64,000 nt of DNA from NCBI RefSeq assembly GCF_000092925.1, contig NC_014217.1:1674001-1738000 (forward strand), in the 5' to 3' direction. The notes beneath the pieces were generated by a model. The model saw only the letters and a list, made by a program, of their open reading frames with translations, made no database searches and was not told the DNA's origin. Positions 56,012 to 64,000 of this stretch are shown piece after piece; the stretch's first letter is position 1; each line of letters begins with the position of its first letter. Both the position numbers and the translations under genes were made by a program. Source of the stretch: Ancylobacter novellus DSM 506. GTDB taxonomy: Bacteria; Pseudomonadota; Alphaproteobacteria; Rhizobiales; Xanthobacteraceae.

Positions 56012-57490
56012 ATGGGCACCATGATGGACCCGAGCGGCACTGACGAGCAGAGCACGCAAGAGCACGGCGCGGAGGCGGTGGCCGAGGCCTCGCGTCCGCT
56101 CGCTCACGCGCTGCGCCGGCATCTGCTGGTGCCCGCCCTGGCCGGCCTCGTCGCTGGCGGCGTGATGAGCCAGATCGCCGAGCCGCGCTACCAGGCGCAG
56201 GCGCGGCTATGGGCCGACAGCCGCTCCTTCGCCGGCCGCGACAGCGTGCAGGTGCTCACCTCGCGCGACTTCGCACGCCAGGTCGTCGAGACGCGCAACC
56301 TTGCCGCCCGGCTTTCCGCGCCGCTCGGCGGATTCGCCAATGCCGTGTCGGGCGCGGCCCTGCGCGTCGCCGGATTCGCCGGCGCGGCGGCCGAACTCTC
56401 GCTCGGGTCGCGCGACACGCTCGCCCTGCGCAGTGTCGAGCGCGGCCTGTCGGTGCGCGAGGCGGGCGGCGGGCAGATCGCCATCGACTTCGCCTCGCCG
56501 GACCCGAAGCTCTCGGCCGACGTCGCCAACGCCTTCGCGCAGAACTATCTCGAGCTGCGCCAGAGCCGCCCCTTCAGCATGGAACCGAAGGCGCCGCCGG
56601 CCGCTGAGCCGACCGCGCGCATCGTCGCTTCCGCCGCGCCGGCGGCCGCGCCGCGCTGGCCGACTCCGATCATCTCCTCGCTCGCCGCGGGCATCGGCAC
56701 CTTCCTGCTGGCGCTCGGCTTCCAGACGCTGGCGCGCCGCCGCGCCCGCGCGGCCGGCAGCGAGAGCGGCGCCGTGCCGCTGCCGGAGATGGCGCGCGCA
56801 GGTGCGCAGCACCTCCCGTGGATCGGCGCCACCAGCGAGGAGCATGTCGACGAACAGGGCGTGGCGCTGTTCCGCCGCGCCTCGCGCGAGCGTGACCTCG
56901 CCGATCTGTCGCGGCTGATCGAATTGCGCGGCACCGATGCCCGGCTGGTCGTGGTCACCGGCCCCTCGGCCGATGAGGGCATCGGCCGTTGCGCCGTCGC
57001 GCTCGGGCGCTCGCTGGCGGCCCATGCCGAACGCCGGGCGGTGATCGTCTGCCTCGACGTCGCCGCACCGGCGCTGGACGGACTGACCGCCGACCCGCGC
57101 GCGCCGGGCCTGACCGACTTGCTGTTCGGCGTCGCCAGCTTCTCCGACGCCATCCATCGCGAGATTTCGTCGCGCTGCCATGTCATCCCGCCGGGGCGTG
57201 GCGCGCGCGAGGCGGACGGGCTCGTCGCCGCCGACCGGCTGCCGCTGATCCTCACCGCGCTGAAGCAGACCTACGACCATGTCGTGGTCGCCGCACCGCC
57301 GCTGGGGGCCACGGAAGGCGCCGGCCGCATCGCCGCGCTCGGCCCGACGACCATTCTCGTCACCCAGCCGGGCGGGCTCGCCACCGACGCCGTGCAGGCC
57401 TTCGATGCGCTGGCGGCGCAGGGCTTCGGCGACATCGCCATGGTGACCTTCGCGCCGGAAGTGGCCGGCGCCCTGCCGCACGCCGCCTGA
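56012..57490 (+). CDS. Wzz/BY-kinase-like polysaccharide chain-length protein with degenerate P-loop
   Basis: A 492-residue protein. It has a hydrophobic helix ([15 protein letters not shown]), a Wzz-like periplasmic coiled region, a second helix near 225-245 (IISSLAAGIGTFLLALGF) and a CpsD/BY-kinase-like cytoplasmic domain. The P-loop position reads TGPSADEGIGRC (316-327), where active kinases have G-E-G-K-S/T: lysine is replaced by arginine. A tyrosine cluster is also absent. The domain is probably not an active kinase. AAGGT lies seven bases before the ATG. No other polysaccharide gene is nearby. Confidence 0.7.
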   Translation: MGTMMDPSGTDEQSTQEHGAEAVAEASRPLAHALRRHLLVPALAGLVAGGVMSQIAEPRYQAQARLWADSRSFAGRDSVQVLTSRDFARQVVETRNLAARLSAPLGGFANAVSGAALRVAGFAGAAAELSLGSRDTLALRSVERGLSVREAGGGQIAIDFASPDPKLSADVANAFAQNYLELRQSRPFSMEPKAPPAAEPTARIVASAAPAAAPRWPTPIISSLAAGIGTFLLALGFQTLARRRARAAGSESGAVPLPEMARAGAQHLPWIGATSEEHVDEQGVALFRRASRERDLADLSRLIELRGTDARLVVVTGPSADEGIGRCAVALGRSLAAHAERRAVIVCLDVAAPALDGLTADPRAPGLTDLLFGVASFSDAIHREISSRCHVIPPGRGAREADGLVAADRLPLILTALKQTYDHVVVAAPPLGATEGAGRIAALGPTTILVTQPGGLATDAVQAFDALAAQGFGDIAMVTFAPEVAGALPHAA

Positions 57491-57493
57491 AGT

Positions 57494-57736
57494 TCAGAGC
57501 GTGTCGGTCCGCCGGTCGTGCTTCTGCATCCAGCGGATGATGATGCCGGCCGGGAAGACCCAGCCGATGCCCAGCACCACATAGGCGAAGAACTGCCAGA
57601 TGCCGGGCAGGGTGGTGACGCGCCCCTGCGCCAGCGCCATGGCGCCGAGCGCCCATACCACCACCAGCACCACCATCAGCACCGTGCCGATGAATTTGCG
57701 CACGCGCGGGGACAGGCCGGGGCGTGGGTCGGTCAT
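57494..57736 (-). CDS. DUF2842 family membrane protein
   Basis: An 80-residue protein with two helices (FIGTVLMVVLVVVWALGAMAL and FFAYVVLGIGWVFPAGIII) and the end IIRWMQKHDR, matching the short DUF2842 family (PF11003). It is convergent with the Wzz-like gene (3-base gap) and divergent from ctaA, with which it shares a promoter region. Function is unknown. Confidence 0.75.
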   Translation of the reverse strand: MTDPRPGLSPRVRKFIGTVLMVVLVVVWALGAMALAQGRVTTLPGIWQFFAYVVLGIGWVFPAGIIIRWMQKHDRRTDTL

Positions 57737-57905
57737 GGGCAAGCTCCACTGGGACCAGCTCCGCTGGACATGGGCGCGGCGCGGGACAAAGAGTCCCGTT
57801 GCGCGCCGGCGCCCGCCTCTATATCGCTCGCGGCGCCGGGGCGGAAGCCGCCGGCGCGGGACGGACGCTGAGGGGCTGGCATTCGTCATTGCAGGGAGCG
57901 CGTGA

Positions 57906-58979
57906 ATGGCCCTCGATCATCTTGCCGTGCCCGCGGCCGGCGCGGGTGTCGCGCAGGCGACCACCGACCGGCTGAAGCCGGTGCGGATCTGGCTCTATGC
58001 TGTCGCGGCGCTGATCGTGCTGATGGTGGTGGTCGGCGGCGCGACGCGGCTGACCGAATCCGGTCTTTCCATCACCGAATGGAAACCAGTGACCGGCACG
58101 TTGCCGCCGCTGAGCGAGCAGGCCTGGCAGGCCGAGTTCGACAAGTACCGGCAGATCCCGCAATACCAGCAGATCAACCGGGGCATGAGCCTCGCCGAGT
58201 TCAAGTACATCTTCTGGTGGGAGTGGGGCCACCGGCTGCTCGGCCGGCTGATCGGCTTCGTCTTCCTGCTGCCCTTCCTGTTCTTCCTCTGGCGCGGGCT
58301 GGTCGACCGCGCGCTCGGCTGGAAGCTCGGCGGCCTGTTCGTGCTCGGCGGCATGCAGGGGGCTGTCGGCTGGTGGATGGTGGCCTCCGGCCTCGTCAAC
58401 CGGGTGGATGTGAGCCAGTACCGGCTCGCCACCCACCTCACGCTCGCCTGCATCATCCTCGCGGCGACGATGGCGGTCGCGGTCTCGCTGAAGCCCGTGC
58501 GGGCAGCGCGGCCGGCGCCCGACTGGCTGCGCGGCTATGCGCGGCTGCTGTTCGCCGTCGTGCTGATCCAGATCTTCCTCGGCGGGCTGGTCGCCGGGCT
58601 CGACGCCGGACTGACCTACACGACCTGGCCGCTGATGGACGGACATCTGGTGCCGCCGGTGGAGAATCTGCTTGTCCAGCAGCCGGTTTGGCGGAATTTC
58701 TTCGAGAACGTTCTCACCGTGCAGTTCAATCACCGTCTCGTCGCCTATGTGCTGCTGGCGCTGGCGCTCGGGCACTATCTGAGCGCGCGGCGCGTCGGCG
58801 GGGCGCCGAGACGGCGGGCGCTGCTGATCCTCGCGCTTGTGGTGGCGCAGGCCTTCCTCGGCATCATGACGCTGATCCATCAGGTGCCGATCGACATCGC
58901 GCTCGCGCACCAGTTCGGCGCGACCCTCGTGCTGATTGCCGCGACGGTGCATCTGGTGCGGCTGCGGCAGGGAGCGTGA
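57906..58979 (+). CDS. ctaA: Heme A synthase
   Basis: Eight-helix enzyme that oxidises heme O to heme A for aa3-type cytochrome oxidase. The 357 residues contain [18 protein letters not shown], the heme-ligand histidines in [29 protein letters not shown] and [21 protein letters not shown] precedes the ATG. Alphaproteobacterial COX15-like type, without the cysteine pair of Gram-positive CtaA. Confidence 0.94.
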   Translation: MALDHLAVPAAGAGVAQATTDRLKPVRIWLYAVAALIVLMVVVGGATRLTESGLSITEWKPVTGTLPPLSEQAWQAEFDKYRQIPQYQQINRGMSLAEFKYIFWWEWGHRLLGRLIGFVFLLPFLFFLWRGLVDRALGWKLGGLFVLGGMQGAVGWWMVASGLVNRVDVSQYRLATHLTLACIILAATMAVAVSLKPVRAARPAPDWLRGYARLLFAVVLIQIFLGGLVAGLDAGLTYTTWPLMDGHLVPPVENLLVQQPVWRNFFENVLTVQFNHRLVAYVLLALALGHYLSARRVGGAPRRRALLILALVVAQAFLGIMTLIHQVPIDIALAHQFGATLVLIAATVHLVRLRQGA

Positions 58980-59013
58980 GGGCCTCGCGAAACCCGGTTC
59001 CCTCCAGATCGAC

Positions 59014-59118
59014 CTCATCCTGAGGTGCCCGGCGTTAGCCGGGCCTCGAAGGATGCTCGTCCGGGCGCGCTGTAACGACCATCCTTCGAAGCTCGCTGCG
59101 CTCGCACCTCAGGATGAG
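59014..59118. repeat. Dispersed palindromic repeat, family B (intact copy)
   Basis: The ends are CTCATCCTGAGGTGC and GCACCTCAGGATGAG (with an intervening C), and CGAAGGATG / CATCCTTCG form an inner inverted pair. It is 105 bases long. It lies downstream of ctaA and next to a family C element. Confidence 0.8.
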
Positions 59119-59140
59119 GTTGCGTTGCCTGTCTCGCATC

Positions 59141-59230
59141 GTCATCCCGGCCGAAGGCGAAGCCGCAGAGCCGGGATCGCTCTCCATTCCGCACGCGATC
59201 CCGGATCGGCCTTCGGCCGTCCGGGATGAC
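59141..59230. repeat. Dispersed palindromic repeat, family C (full copy)
   Basis: GTCATCCCGG at the left and CCGGGATGAC at the right are perfect inverted ends. The right 61 bases match 12128-12188 at 57 positions. Together with the family B copy and a short tail it fills the 301-base gap between ctaA and uvrA. Confidence 0.8.
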
Positions 59231-59280
59231 GCCTCACTATTCCCGTTGGGATGCCCGTTGGGCAGAGTGGGGCTGTTCGC

Positions 59281-62184
59281 CTACTCCGCCGCGCTGCGCG
59301 GCTTCAGGGGGCGGCGGGCCAGGACTTCGGCGAGGAAGCGGCCGGTGTGGCTGCGTGTCTCCTTGGCGATCGCCTCAGGCGGGCCGGCTGCGACGATCTC
59401 GCCGCCGCCGTCGCCACCCTCGGGACCGAGGTCGATCACCCAGTCGGCGGTCTTGATGACCTCGAGATTGTGCTCGATCACCACCACCGTGTTGCCCTGC
59501 TCGACCAGCTCGTGCAGCACTTCGAGCAGCTTGGCGACGTCGTGGAAGTGCAGGCCGGTGGTCGGCTCGTCGAGGATGTAGAGCGTGCGCCCGGTGGCGC
59601 GGCGCGACAGCTCCTTGGAGAGCTTCACACGCTGCGCCTCGCCGCCCGACAGAGTGTTCGCCTGCTGGCCGACATGGATGTAGCCGAGCCCGACGCGCGA
59701 GAGCGTCTCCAGCTTCTCGCGCACCGCCGGCACCGCCTTGAAGAACTCAGCCCCCTCGTCGACGGTCATGTCGAGCACGTCGGCGATGGACTTGTTCTTG
59801 AAGGTGACCTCCAGCGTCTCGCGATTGTAGCGCTTGCCCTTGCAGACGTCGCAGGTGACGTAGACGTCGGGCAGGAAGTGCATCTCGATCTTGATGACAC
59901 CGTCGCCCTGGCACGCCTCGCAGCGCCCGCCCTTGACGTTGAAGGAGAAGCGCCCCGGCCCGTAGCCGCGCGCCTTCGCTTCCGGCAGGCCGGAGAACCA
60001 TTCGCGGATCGGCGTGAAGGCGCCGGTATAGGTCGCCGGGTTGGAGCGCGGCGTGCGGCCGATCGGCGACTGGTCGATGTCGATCACCTTGTCGAGGTGC
60101 TCCAGCCCCTCGAGCCCGTCATGCGCCAGCGGCGGCTCGGAAGCGCCGTTGAGCCGGCGCGCCACAGCCTTGTAGAGCGTGTCGACAAGCAGGGTCGACT
60201 TGCCGCCGCCCGACACGCCGGTGACCGCGGTGAACAGGCCGAGCGGGATCTCCGCCGTCACGTTCTTCAGATTGTTGGCGCGCGCATTGACCACGCGCAG
60301 CAGCCGCTTGCGGTCCGGCTTGCGGCGCTTGGGCACCGGCACGGTCATCTCGCCGGTTAGGTACTTGCCGGTGATCGAGTTCGGGTTGGCCAGGATCTCC
60401 GGCGGCGTGCCCTGGGCGACGATGCGTCCGCCATGCACGCCGGCACCGGGGCCCACATCGACCACGTAATCGGCGGAGAGGATGGCGTCCTCGTCATGCT
60501 CGACGACGATGACGGTGTTGCCGAGGTCGCGCAGCCGCCTGAGCGTGCCGAGCAGGCGCTCATTGTCGCGCTGGTGCAGGCCGATGGAGGGCTCGTCCAG
60601 CACGTAGAGCACGCCGGTCAGCCCCGAGCCGATCTGCGAGGCGAGGCGGATGCGCTGGCTCTCGCCGCCCGACAGCGTGCCGGAGGCGCGCGCCAGGGTG
60701 AGATAGTCGAGGCCGACGTCGAGCAGGAAGGCGAGGCGCTCGCGGATCTCCTTGAGGATCCGCACCGCGATCTCGTTCTGCTTGTCGGTGAGCTGGCCGG
60801 GCAGGTCGGCGAACCAGTCCAGCGCCCCGCGCACGGAAAGCTGCGCCGCCTCGCCGATGTGGCGGCCGGCGATCTTTACCGCCAGCGCCTCGGGCTTGAG
60901 CCGATAGCCGTGGCAGGCGGCGCAGGGCACGGCGGAGAAATACTTGCCGATCTCCTCGCGCGCCCAGTCGCTCTCGGTCTCGCGCCAGCGCCGCTCCAGA
61001 TTGGTGACGATGCCCTCGAAGGTCTTCGAGGTTTCGTAGGCGCGCATGCCGTCGTCATAGACGAAGCGGATGGTCTCAGCCCCAGAGCCGTTGAGGATCA
61101 CGTCCTGCACCTTTTCCGGCAGGTCGGCCCACGGCACGGTGAGCTTGAAGCCGTAATGGCGGGCGAGGGCGTCGAGCGTCTGGCCGTAATAGGGCGAGGT
61201 GGATTTCGCCCAGGGGGCGATGGCGCCCTGCTTCAACGTGCGCGACTTCTCCGGCACCACGAGGTCCGGGTCGATCTTGCTCTCATGGCCGAGCCCGTCG
61301 CAGACCGGGCAGGCGCCGAACGGGTTGTTGAAGGAGAACAGCCGCGGCTCGATTTCGGGAATGGTGAAGCCGGAGACCGGGCAGGCGAATTTTTCCGAGA
61401 AGACGATGCGGCGCGGCTCGCCATTCTCTTCCTTCTCGTCGGCGAACTCGATCACCGCGATACCGTCGGCGAGGCCGAGCGCGGTCTCGAAACTGTCGGC
61501 CAGCCGGCTGGCGATGTCCGGCCGCACGACGAGGCGGTCCACCACCACGTCGATGTCGTGCTTGAACTTCTTGTCGAGCGCGGGGGCGTCGGCGATCTCG
61601 TAGAACTCGCCATTCACCTTGACGCGCTGGAAGCCCTTCTTCTGGAAGTCGGCCAGCTCCTTGCGGTATTCGCCCTTGCGCCCGCGCACCACGGGGGCGA
61701 GCAGATAAAGCCGGGTCTTCTCCGGCAGCGCCAGCACGCGGTCGACCATCTGGCTGACCGTCTGGCTCTCGATCGGCAGGCCGGTGGCCGGCGAGTAGGG
61801 AATGCCGACGCGCGCCCATAAGAGGCGCATATAGTCGTAGATCTCGGTGACGGTGCCGACCGTGGAGCGCGGGTTCTTCGAGGTGGTCTTCTGCTCGATG
61901 GAGATGGCCGGCGACAGGCCGTCGATCTGGTCGACGTCCGGCTTCTGCATCATCTCCAGGAACTGGCGGGCATAGGCCGAGAGGCTCTCGACATAGCGCC
62001 GCTGGCCCTCGGCATAGATGGTGTCGAAGGCGAGCGACGACTTTCCCGAGCCGGAAAGCCCGGTGAACACGACGAGGCTGTCGCGCGGGATCTCGAGGTC
62101 GACATTCTTCAGATTGTGCTCGCGCGCGCCCCGTATCGTGATCGAACGGGCATCGCGGCGCGGCAGGTCCACGCGGTCCTTCAT
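59281..62184 (-). CDS. uvrA: UvrABC excision nuclease subunit A
   Basis: DNA-damage recognition ATPase of nucleotide excision repair. The 967 residues contain two ABC modules: Walker [15 protein letters not shown] and [11 protein letters not shown], signature motifs LSGGE, and zinc-finger cysteines (CPVC pair; CEACQGDG and CDVCKGKRY). The start [14 protein letters not shown] is family-like. A LexA box lies upstream beyond a 51-codon gene in the same direction. Confidence 0.96.
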   Translation of the reverse strand: MKDRVDLPRRDARSITIRGAREHNLKNVDLEIPRDSLVVFTGLSGSGKSSLAFDTIYAEGQRRYVESLSAYARQFLEMMQKPDVDQIDGLSPAISIEQKTTSKNPRSTVGTVTEIYDYMRLLWARVGIPYSPATGLPIESQTVSQMVDRVLALPEKTRLYLLAPVVRGRKGEYRKELADFQKKGFQRVKVNGEFYEIADAPALDKKFKHDIDVVVDRLVVRPDIASRLADSFETALGLADGIAVIEFADEKEENGEPRRIVFSEKFACPVSGFTIPEIEPRLFSFNNPFGACPVCDGLGHESKIDPDLVVPEKSRTLKQGAIAPWAKSTSPYYGQTLDALARHYGFKLTVPWADLPEKVQDVILNGSGAETIRFVYDDGMRAYETSKTFEGIVTNLERRWRETESDWAREEIGKYFSAVPCAACHGYRLKPEALAVKIAGRHIGEAAQLSVRGALDWFADLPGQLTDKQNEIAVRILKEIRERLAFLLDVGLDYLTLARASGTLSGGESQRIRLASQIGSGLTGVLYVLDEPSIGLHQRDNERLLGTLRRLRDLGNTVIVVEHDEDAILSADYVVDVGPGAGVHGGRIVAQGTPPEILANPNSITGKYLTGEMTVPVPKRRKPDRKRLLRVVNARANNLKNVTAEIPLGLFTAVTGVSGGGKSTLLVDTLYKAVARRLNGASEPPLAHDGLEGLEHLDKVIDIDQSPIGRTPRSNPATYTGAFTPIREWFSGLPEAKARGYGPGRFSFNVKGGRCEACQGDGVIKIEMHFLPDVYVTCDVCKGKRYNRETLEVTFKNKSIADVLDMTVDEGAEFFKAVPAVREKLETLSRVGLGYIHVGQQANTLSGGEAQRVKLSKELSRRATGRTLYILDEPTTGLHFHDVAKLLEVLHELVEQGNTVVVIEHNLEVIKTADWVIDLGPEGGDGGGEIVAAGPPEAIAKETRSHTGRFLAEVLARRPLKPRSAAE

Positions 62185-62283
62185 TCCGTGTCTTCTCGCC
62201 GGTCTTTCGTCTGCGGGCGGCTACGCCAGTTGCTTCAATTCCGGGGCGGCACAATCCCAGGCAACGTCCGCCCGGCGAGGGGA

Positions 62284-62439
62284 TTACATCCCGACGCCGT
62301 GAAGCGCTACCGCAAGGCCGGCCGCCGCGATGATCCCGCCGGTGATGGCGAGAAACGTACGGCGAAGGAATGCCTGGCGGGCATCCTCGGCACGCAGGGC
62401 GATGGCGCGGGCGCGCGGGCGGTGGCGCAGTTGGGTCAT
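62284..62439 (-). CDS. Small basic single-helix membrane protein (51 residues)
   Basis: ATG to TAA, 51 residues: an arginine-rich start ([20 protein letters not shown]) followed by one hydrophobic helix ([18 protein letters not shown]). GGGAG lies about 12 bases before the ATG. It sits 99 bases upstream of uvrA in the same direction and downstream of the LexA box. No family recognised. It may be a leader gene of the SOS-controlled uvrA transcript. Confidence 0.5.
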   Translation of the reverse strand: MTQLRHRPRARAIALRAEDARQAFLRRTFLAITGGIIAAAGLAVALHGVGM

Positions 62440-62738
62440 GATGGGACGAAGCTCCCTGATAATCGCATGGTTAACATAGTCGCGCTCCGCCGCGGTGCAA
62501 TGAGCGACTCGCTCACAACGCTGCTCTTGCGCAAGACTAGCCGCAATGCTAGGAACATAACAAGAACATATTTATGGTTAATGTTGGGCAGCGCGGAAGC
62601 GATCGGCGTGCCCGGCTGCACCCGCAAGATGTGGACAGGGTGCCGGCGAGGGGCGCGTCTCCCCGCTGGCTGGTCTAGGATGCGTTTCTTTGGCGAGCGC
62701 GCCGCCGCGGCGGGCGTCCGGCTTTTTCGGAGGACAAG
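62440..62738. other. Divergent control region, uvrA leader gene to ssb
   Basis: About 299 bases between the small membrane gene and ssb. It holds the LexA box and an AT-rich stretch (62545-62590) that should include the ssb and uvrA promoters. GGAGGACAAG before the ssb ATG is its ribosome site. Confidence 0.6.
62553..62567. promoter_or_regulatory. LexA (SOS) box
   Basis: GAAC-ATAACAA-GAAC matches the alphaproteobacterial LexA direct repeat GAAC-N7-GAAC exactly. It is located between the divergent uvrA side and ssb, two classical SOS genes, 172 bases before the ssb start. Confidence 0.85.
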
Positions 62739-63296
62739 ATGGCGGGCAGCGTCAACAAGGTGATCCTGATCGGCAATCTCGGCCGCGATCCGGAGGTGCG
62801 CACGTTCCAGAACGGCGGACGCGTGTGCAATCTGCGCATCGCCACCTCCGAGACCTGGCGCGACAAGGCCACCGGCGAGCGCAAGGAGCGCACCGAGTGG
62901 CACAGTGTGGTGATCTTCAACGAGAACCTGCTGCGCGTGGCCGAGCAGTATCTGCGCAAGGGCACCAAGGTCTATATCGAGGGCCAGCTGGAGACCCGCA
63001 AGGCGACCGACCAGTCCGGCGGCGAGCGCTATTTCACCGAGGTCGTGCTGCGCCCGTTCCGCGGCGAGCTGACCATCCTCGACAGCCGCGGCGGTGGTTC
63101 CTCCGAGAGCGGCGAGGAATATAGCTCCGGCAGCAGCGATTTCGGCTCGGGCGGCGGTTTTGGTGGTGGCTCGGGCGGTGGTTCGGGCGGCGGCCGCTCC
63201 TTCGGCGGCGGCGACCGCAAGCCGGCCGCGGTCGGCGGTGGCGGCGGCGGCAAGTTCGGCGGGGGCGGGGACCTCGACGACGAGATCCCGTTCTGA
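62739..63296 (+). CDS. ssb: Single-stranded DNA-binding protein
   Basis: Homotetrameric SSB that protects single-stranded DNA in replication and repair. The 185 residues carry the OB fold ([33 protein letters not shown]), a long glycine/serine-rich linker and the C-terminal partner-binding tip DDEIPF. Divergent pairing with uvrA around a LexA box is conserved in this class. Confidence 0.97.
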   Translation: MAGSVNKVILIGNLGRDPEVRTFQNGGRVCNLRIATSETWRDKATGERKERTEWHSVVIFNENLLRVAEQYLRKGTKVYIEGQLETRKATDQSGGERYFTEVVLRPFRGELTILDSRGGGSSESGEEYSSGSSDFGSGGGFGGGSGGGSGGGRSFGGGDRKPAAVGGGGGGKFGGGGDLDDEIPF

Positions 63297-63386
63297 GCGC
63301 GGCCGGGCCAGGGACAACGAGCGAGAGATGGCTAGCCAGAGACTGGGGCCGGCAATCGTCCGGGCTGGTCGTAGCCGTCCCGCCGG

Positions 63387-64000
63387 TCAGGCGAGGAACG
63401 AGGCGCGCACGCCGTCGATGACGAACTGAACGGCGAGTGCCGCCAGCACCACGCCCAGCAGGCGCGACAGGATAGCGTTGCCGGTCACGCCTAGCAGCTT
63501 GTCCATGCGCCGGGCGGCGAGGAAGACCAAGAGGCAGCTGGCGACCACCAGCACGGTGATGGCGAACAGCGCCGCAAGCCGCGCCGGATCGCCCTTTGCT
63601 TCGCCGGCGAGCAGCAGCATGGCGGTGATGGCGCCTGGTCCGGCCATGAGCGGGATGGCGAGCGGGAACACCGCCAGCGTGCGCAGCAGATGCTCGCGCT
63701 GCGCCACTTCGGAAGCGTCGAACTTGCGCTCGGTGCGGCGGCCGAACACCATCTCGAAGGAGATGGTGAACAAGAGCAGCCCGCCGGCGATGCGGAAGGC
63801 GGGCAGGGTGATGCCGAGCGCGTGCAGCAGCGGCGCGCCGATCACGCCGAACACGACCAGTATGGCCAGGGCGATGGCGGAGGAGCGCCACGCCACCAGC
63901 CGACGCTCGGCCGCGGTGAGGTCGGAGGTGACGGCGAGGAAGAGCGGTGCGAGGCCGATCGGGTCGATCACCACGCCCATGGTGACCACGGCGGAGAAGA
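63387..64000 (-). CDS. MarC-family membrane protein (5' end outside window)
   Basis: UPF0056/MarC-type inner-membrane protein; at least 203 residues are visible and the start lies beyond the window. The sequence FSAVVTMGVVIDPIGLAPLFLAV onward is the family start region. Helices such as AIALAILVVFGVIGAPLLHAL, the IPLMAGPGAITAMLLL motif and a final AVQFVIDGV are typical. MarC has no established function and is not proven to confer resistance. Confidence 0.88.
   Translation of the reverse strand, partial: FSAVVTMGVVIDPIGLAPLFLAVTSDLTAAERRLVAWRSSAIALAILVVFGVIGAPLLHALGITLPAFRIAGGLLLFTISFEMVFGRRTERKFDASEVAQREHLLRTLAVFPLAIPLMAGPGAITAMLLLAGEAKGDPARLAALFAITVLVVASCLLVFLAARRMDKLLGVTGNAILSRLLGVVLAALAVQFVIDGVRASFLA

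Noticed and set aside
55876..56012. tRNA-Pro as an integration site of a mobile element
   Set aside because: There is no integrase, no duplicated tRNA 3' end and no composition change downstream.
55852..56055. A short minus-strand frame containing SERRDSNPRPLVPQTSALTG
   Set aside because: It is the well-known spurious translation of a tRNA gene, here tRNA-Pro.
60433..61821. A 462-codon open frame antisense to uvrA
   Set aside because: It covers conserved UvrA zinc and ABC regions in the wrong strand and frame.

Overview
The window is a GC-rich (about two-thirds G+C), densely coded chromosomal segment from an alphaproteobacterium of the Hyphomicrobiales (Rhizobiales). Gene order and protein sequences look most like the Xanthobacteraceae side of the order (Ancylobacter/Starkeya/Xanthobacter-like). 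That placement is an inference from family resemblance, not from a search. The evidence is the run rsh-pyrE-pdxJ-acpS-lepB-rnc-era-recO, the run glyA-nrdR-ribD-ribE-ribH-nusB-thiL, the block bamE / UQCC chaperone-yceD-plsX-fabH-ihfA-merR, an LdtR-type MarR regulator beside its DUF6163 partner, a magnesium-type HemB, and an alphaproteobacterial LexA box of the form GAAC-N7-GAAC. There is no rRNA, CRISPR array, integrase, transposase or phage module. This is core genome with a few accessory genes and several dispersed palindromic repeats.

Layout. 1-8.1 kb: CoA-transferase, Tat-exported multicopper oxidase, nucleoside deoxyribosyltransferase with a membrane tail, a small tyrosine-rich exported protein, M29 aminopeptidase, a BON-repeat/OmpA envelope protein and two overlapping mini membrane proteins. 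8.1-15.3 kb: lytic transglycosylase, dapA, smpB, the divergent efp/epmA pair, and a family-5 uracil-DNA glycosylase translationally coupled to a NYN-domain protein. 15.5-23.7 kb: rpoZ, rsh and the pyrE-to-recO operon, which links stringent response, pyrimidine and B6 synthesis, lipid/ACP priming, protein export and RNA processing. 23.7-30.2 kb: a small exported protein, an AT-richer intergenic region, parC, phoX with a candidate Pho box, bpt, and an RDD membrane protein. 30.2-38.6 kb: threonine ammonia-lyase, an orphan LivH-like permease, hemB, HIBYL-CoA hydrolase, DUF6163-ldtR, a diguanylate cyclase and an HDAC-like deacetylase. 38.8-46.7 kb: glyA-nrdR-rib-nusB-thiL, an orphan amino-acid binding protein and a DadA-like oxidase. 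46.7-52 kb: bamE diverging from the UQCC/yceD/plsX/fabH/ihfA/merR block, and an RlpA-like protein. 52.7-59.3 kb: ALDH7-type dehydrogenase, nitroreductase, a membrane protein, tRNA-Pro(GGG), a Wzz/BY-kinase-like protein, DUF2842, ctaA and a cluster of repeats. 59.3-64 kb: uvrA, a 51-codon leader gene, a LexA box, ssb and a truncated marC.

Most neighbours form tightly packed transcription units with ATGA/GTGA overlaps, and intrinsic terminators are visible only at a few unit ends. No complete new multi-gene defence or biosynthetic system is evident. The best candidates for something undescribed are modest: the paired mini membrane proteins behind the BON/OmpA gene, the coupled UDG-NYN pair, the small membrane protein between the LexA box and uvrA, a Wzz protein whose kinase P-loop is degenerate, and a palindromic repeat of one family sitting inside a repeat of another.
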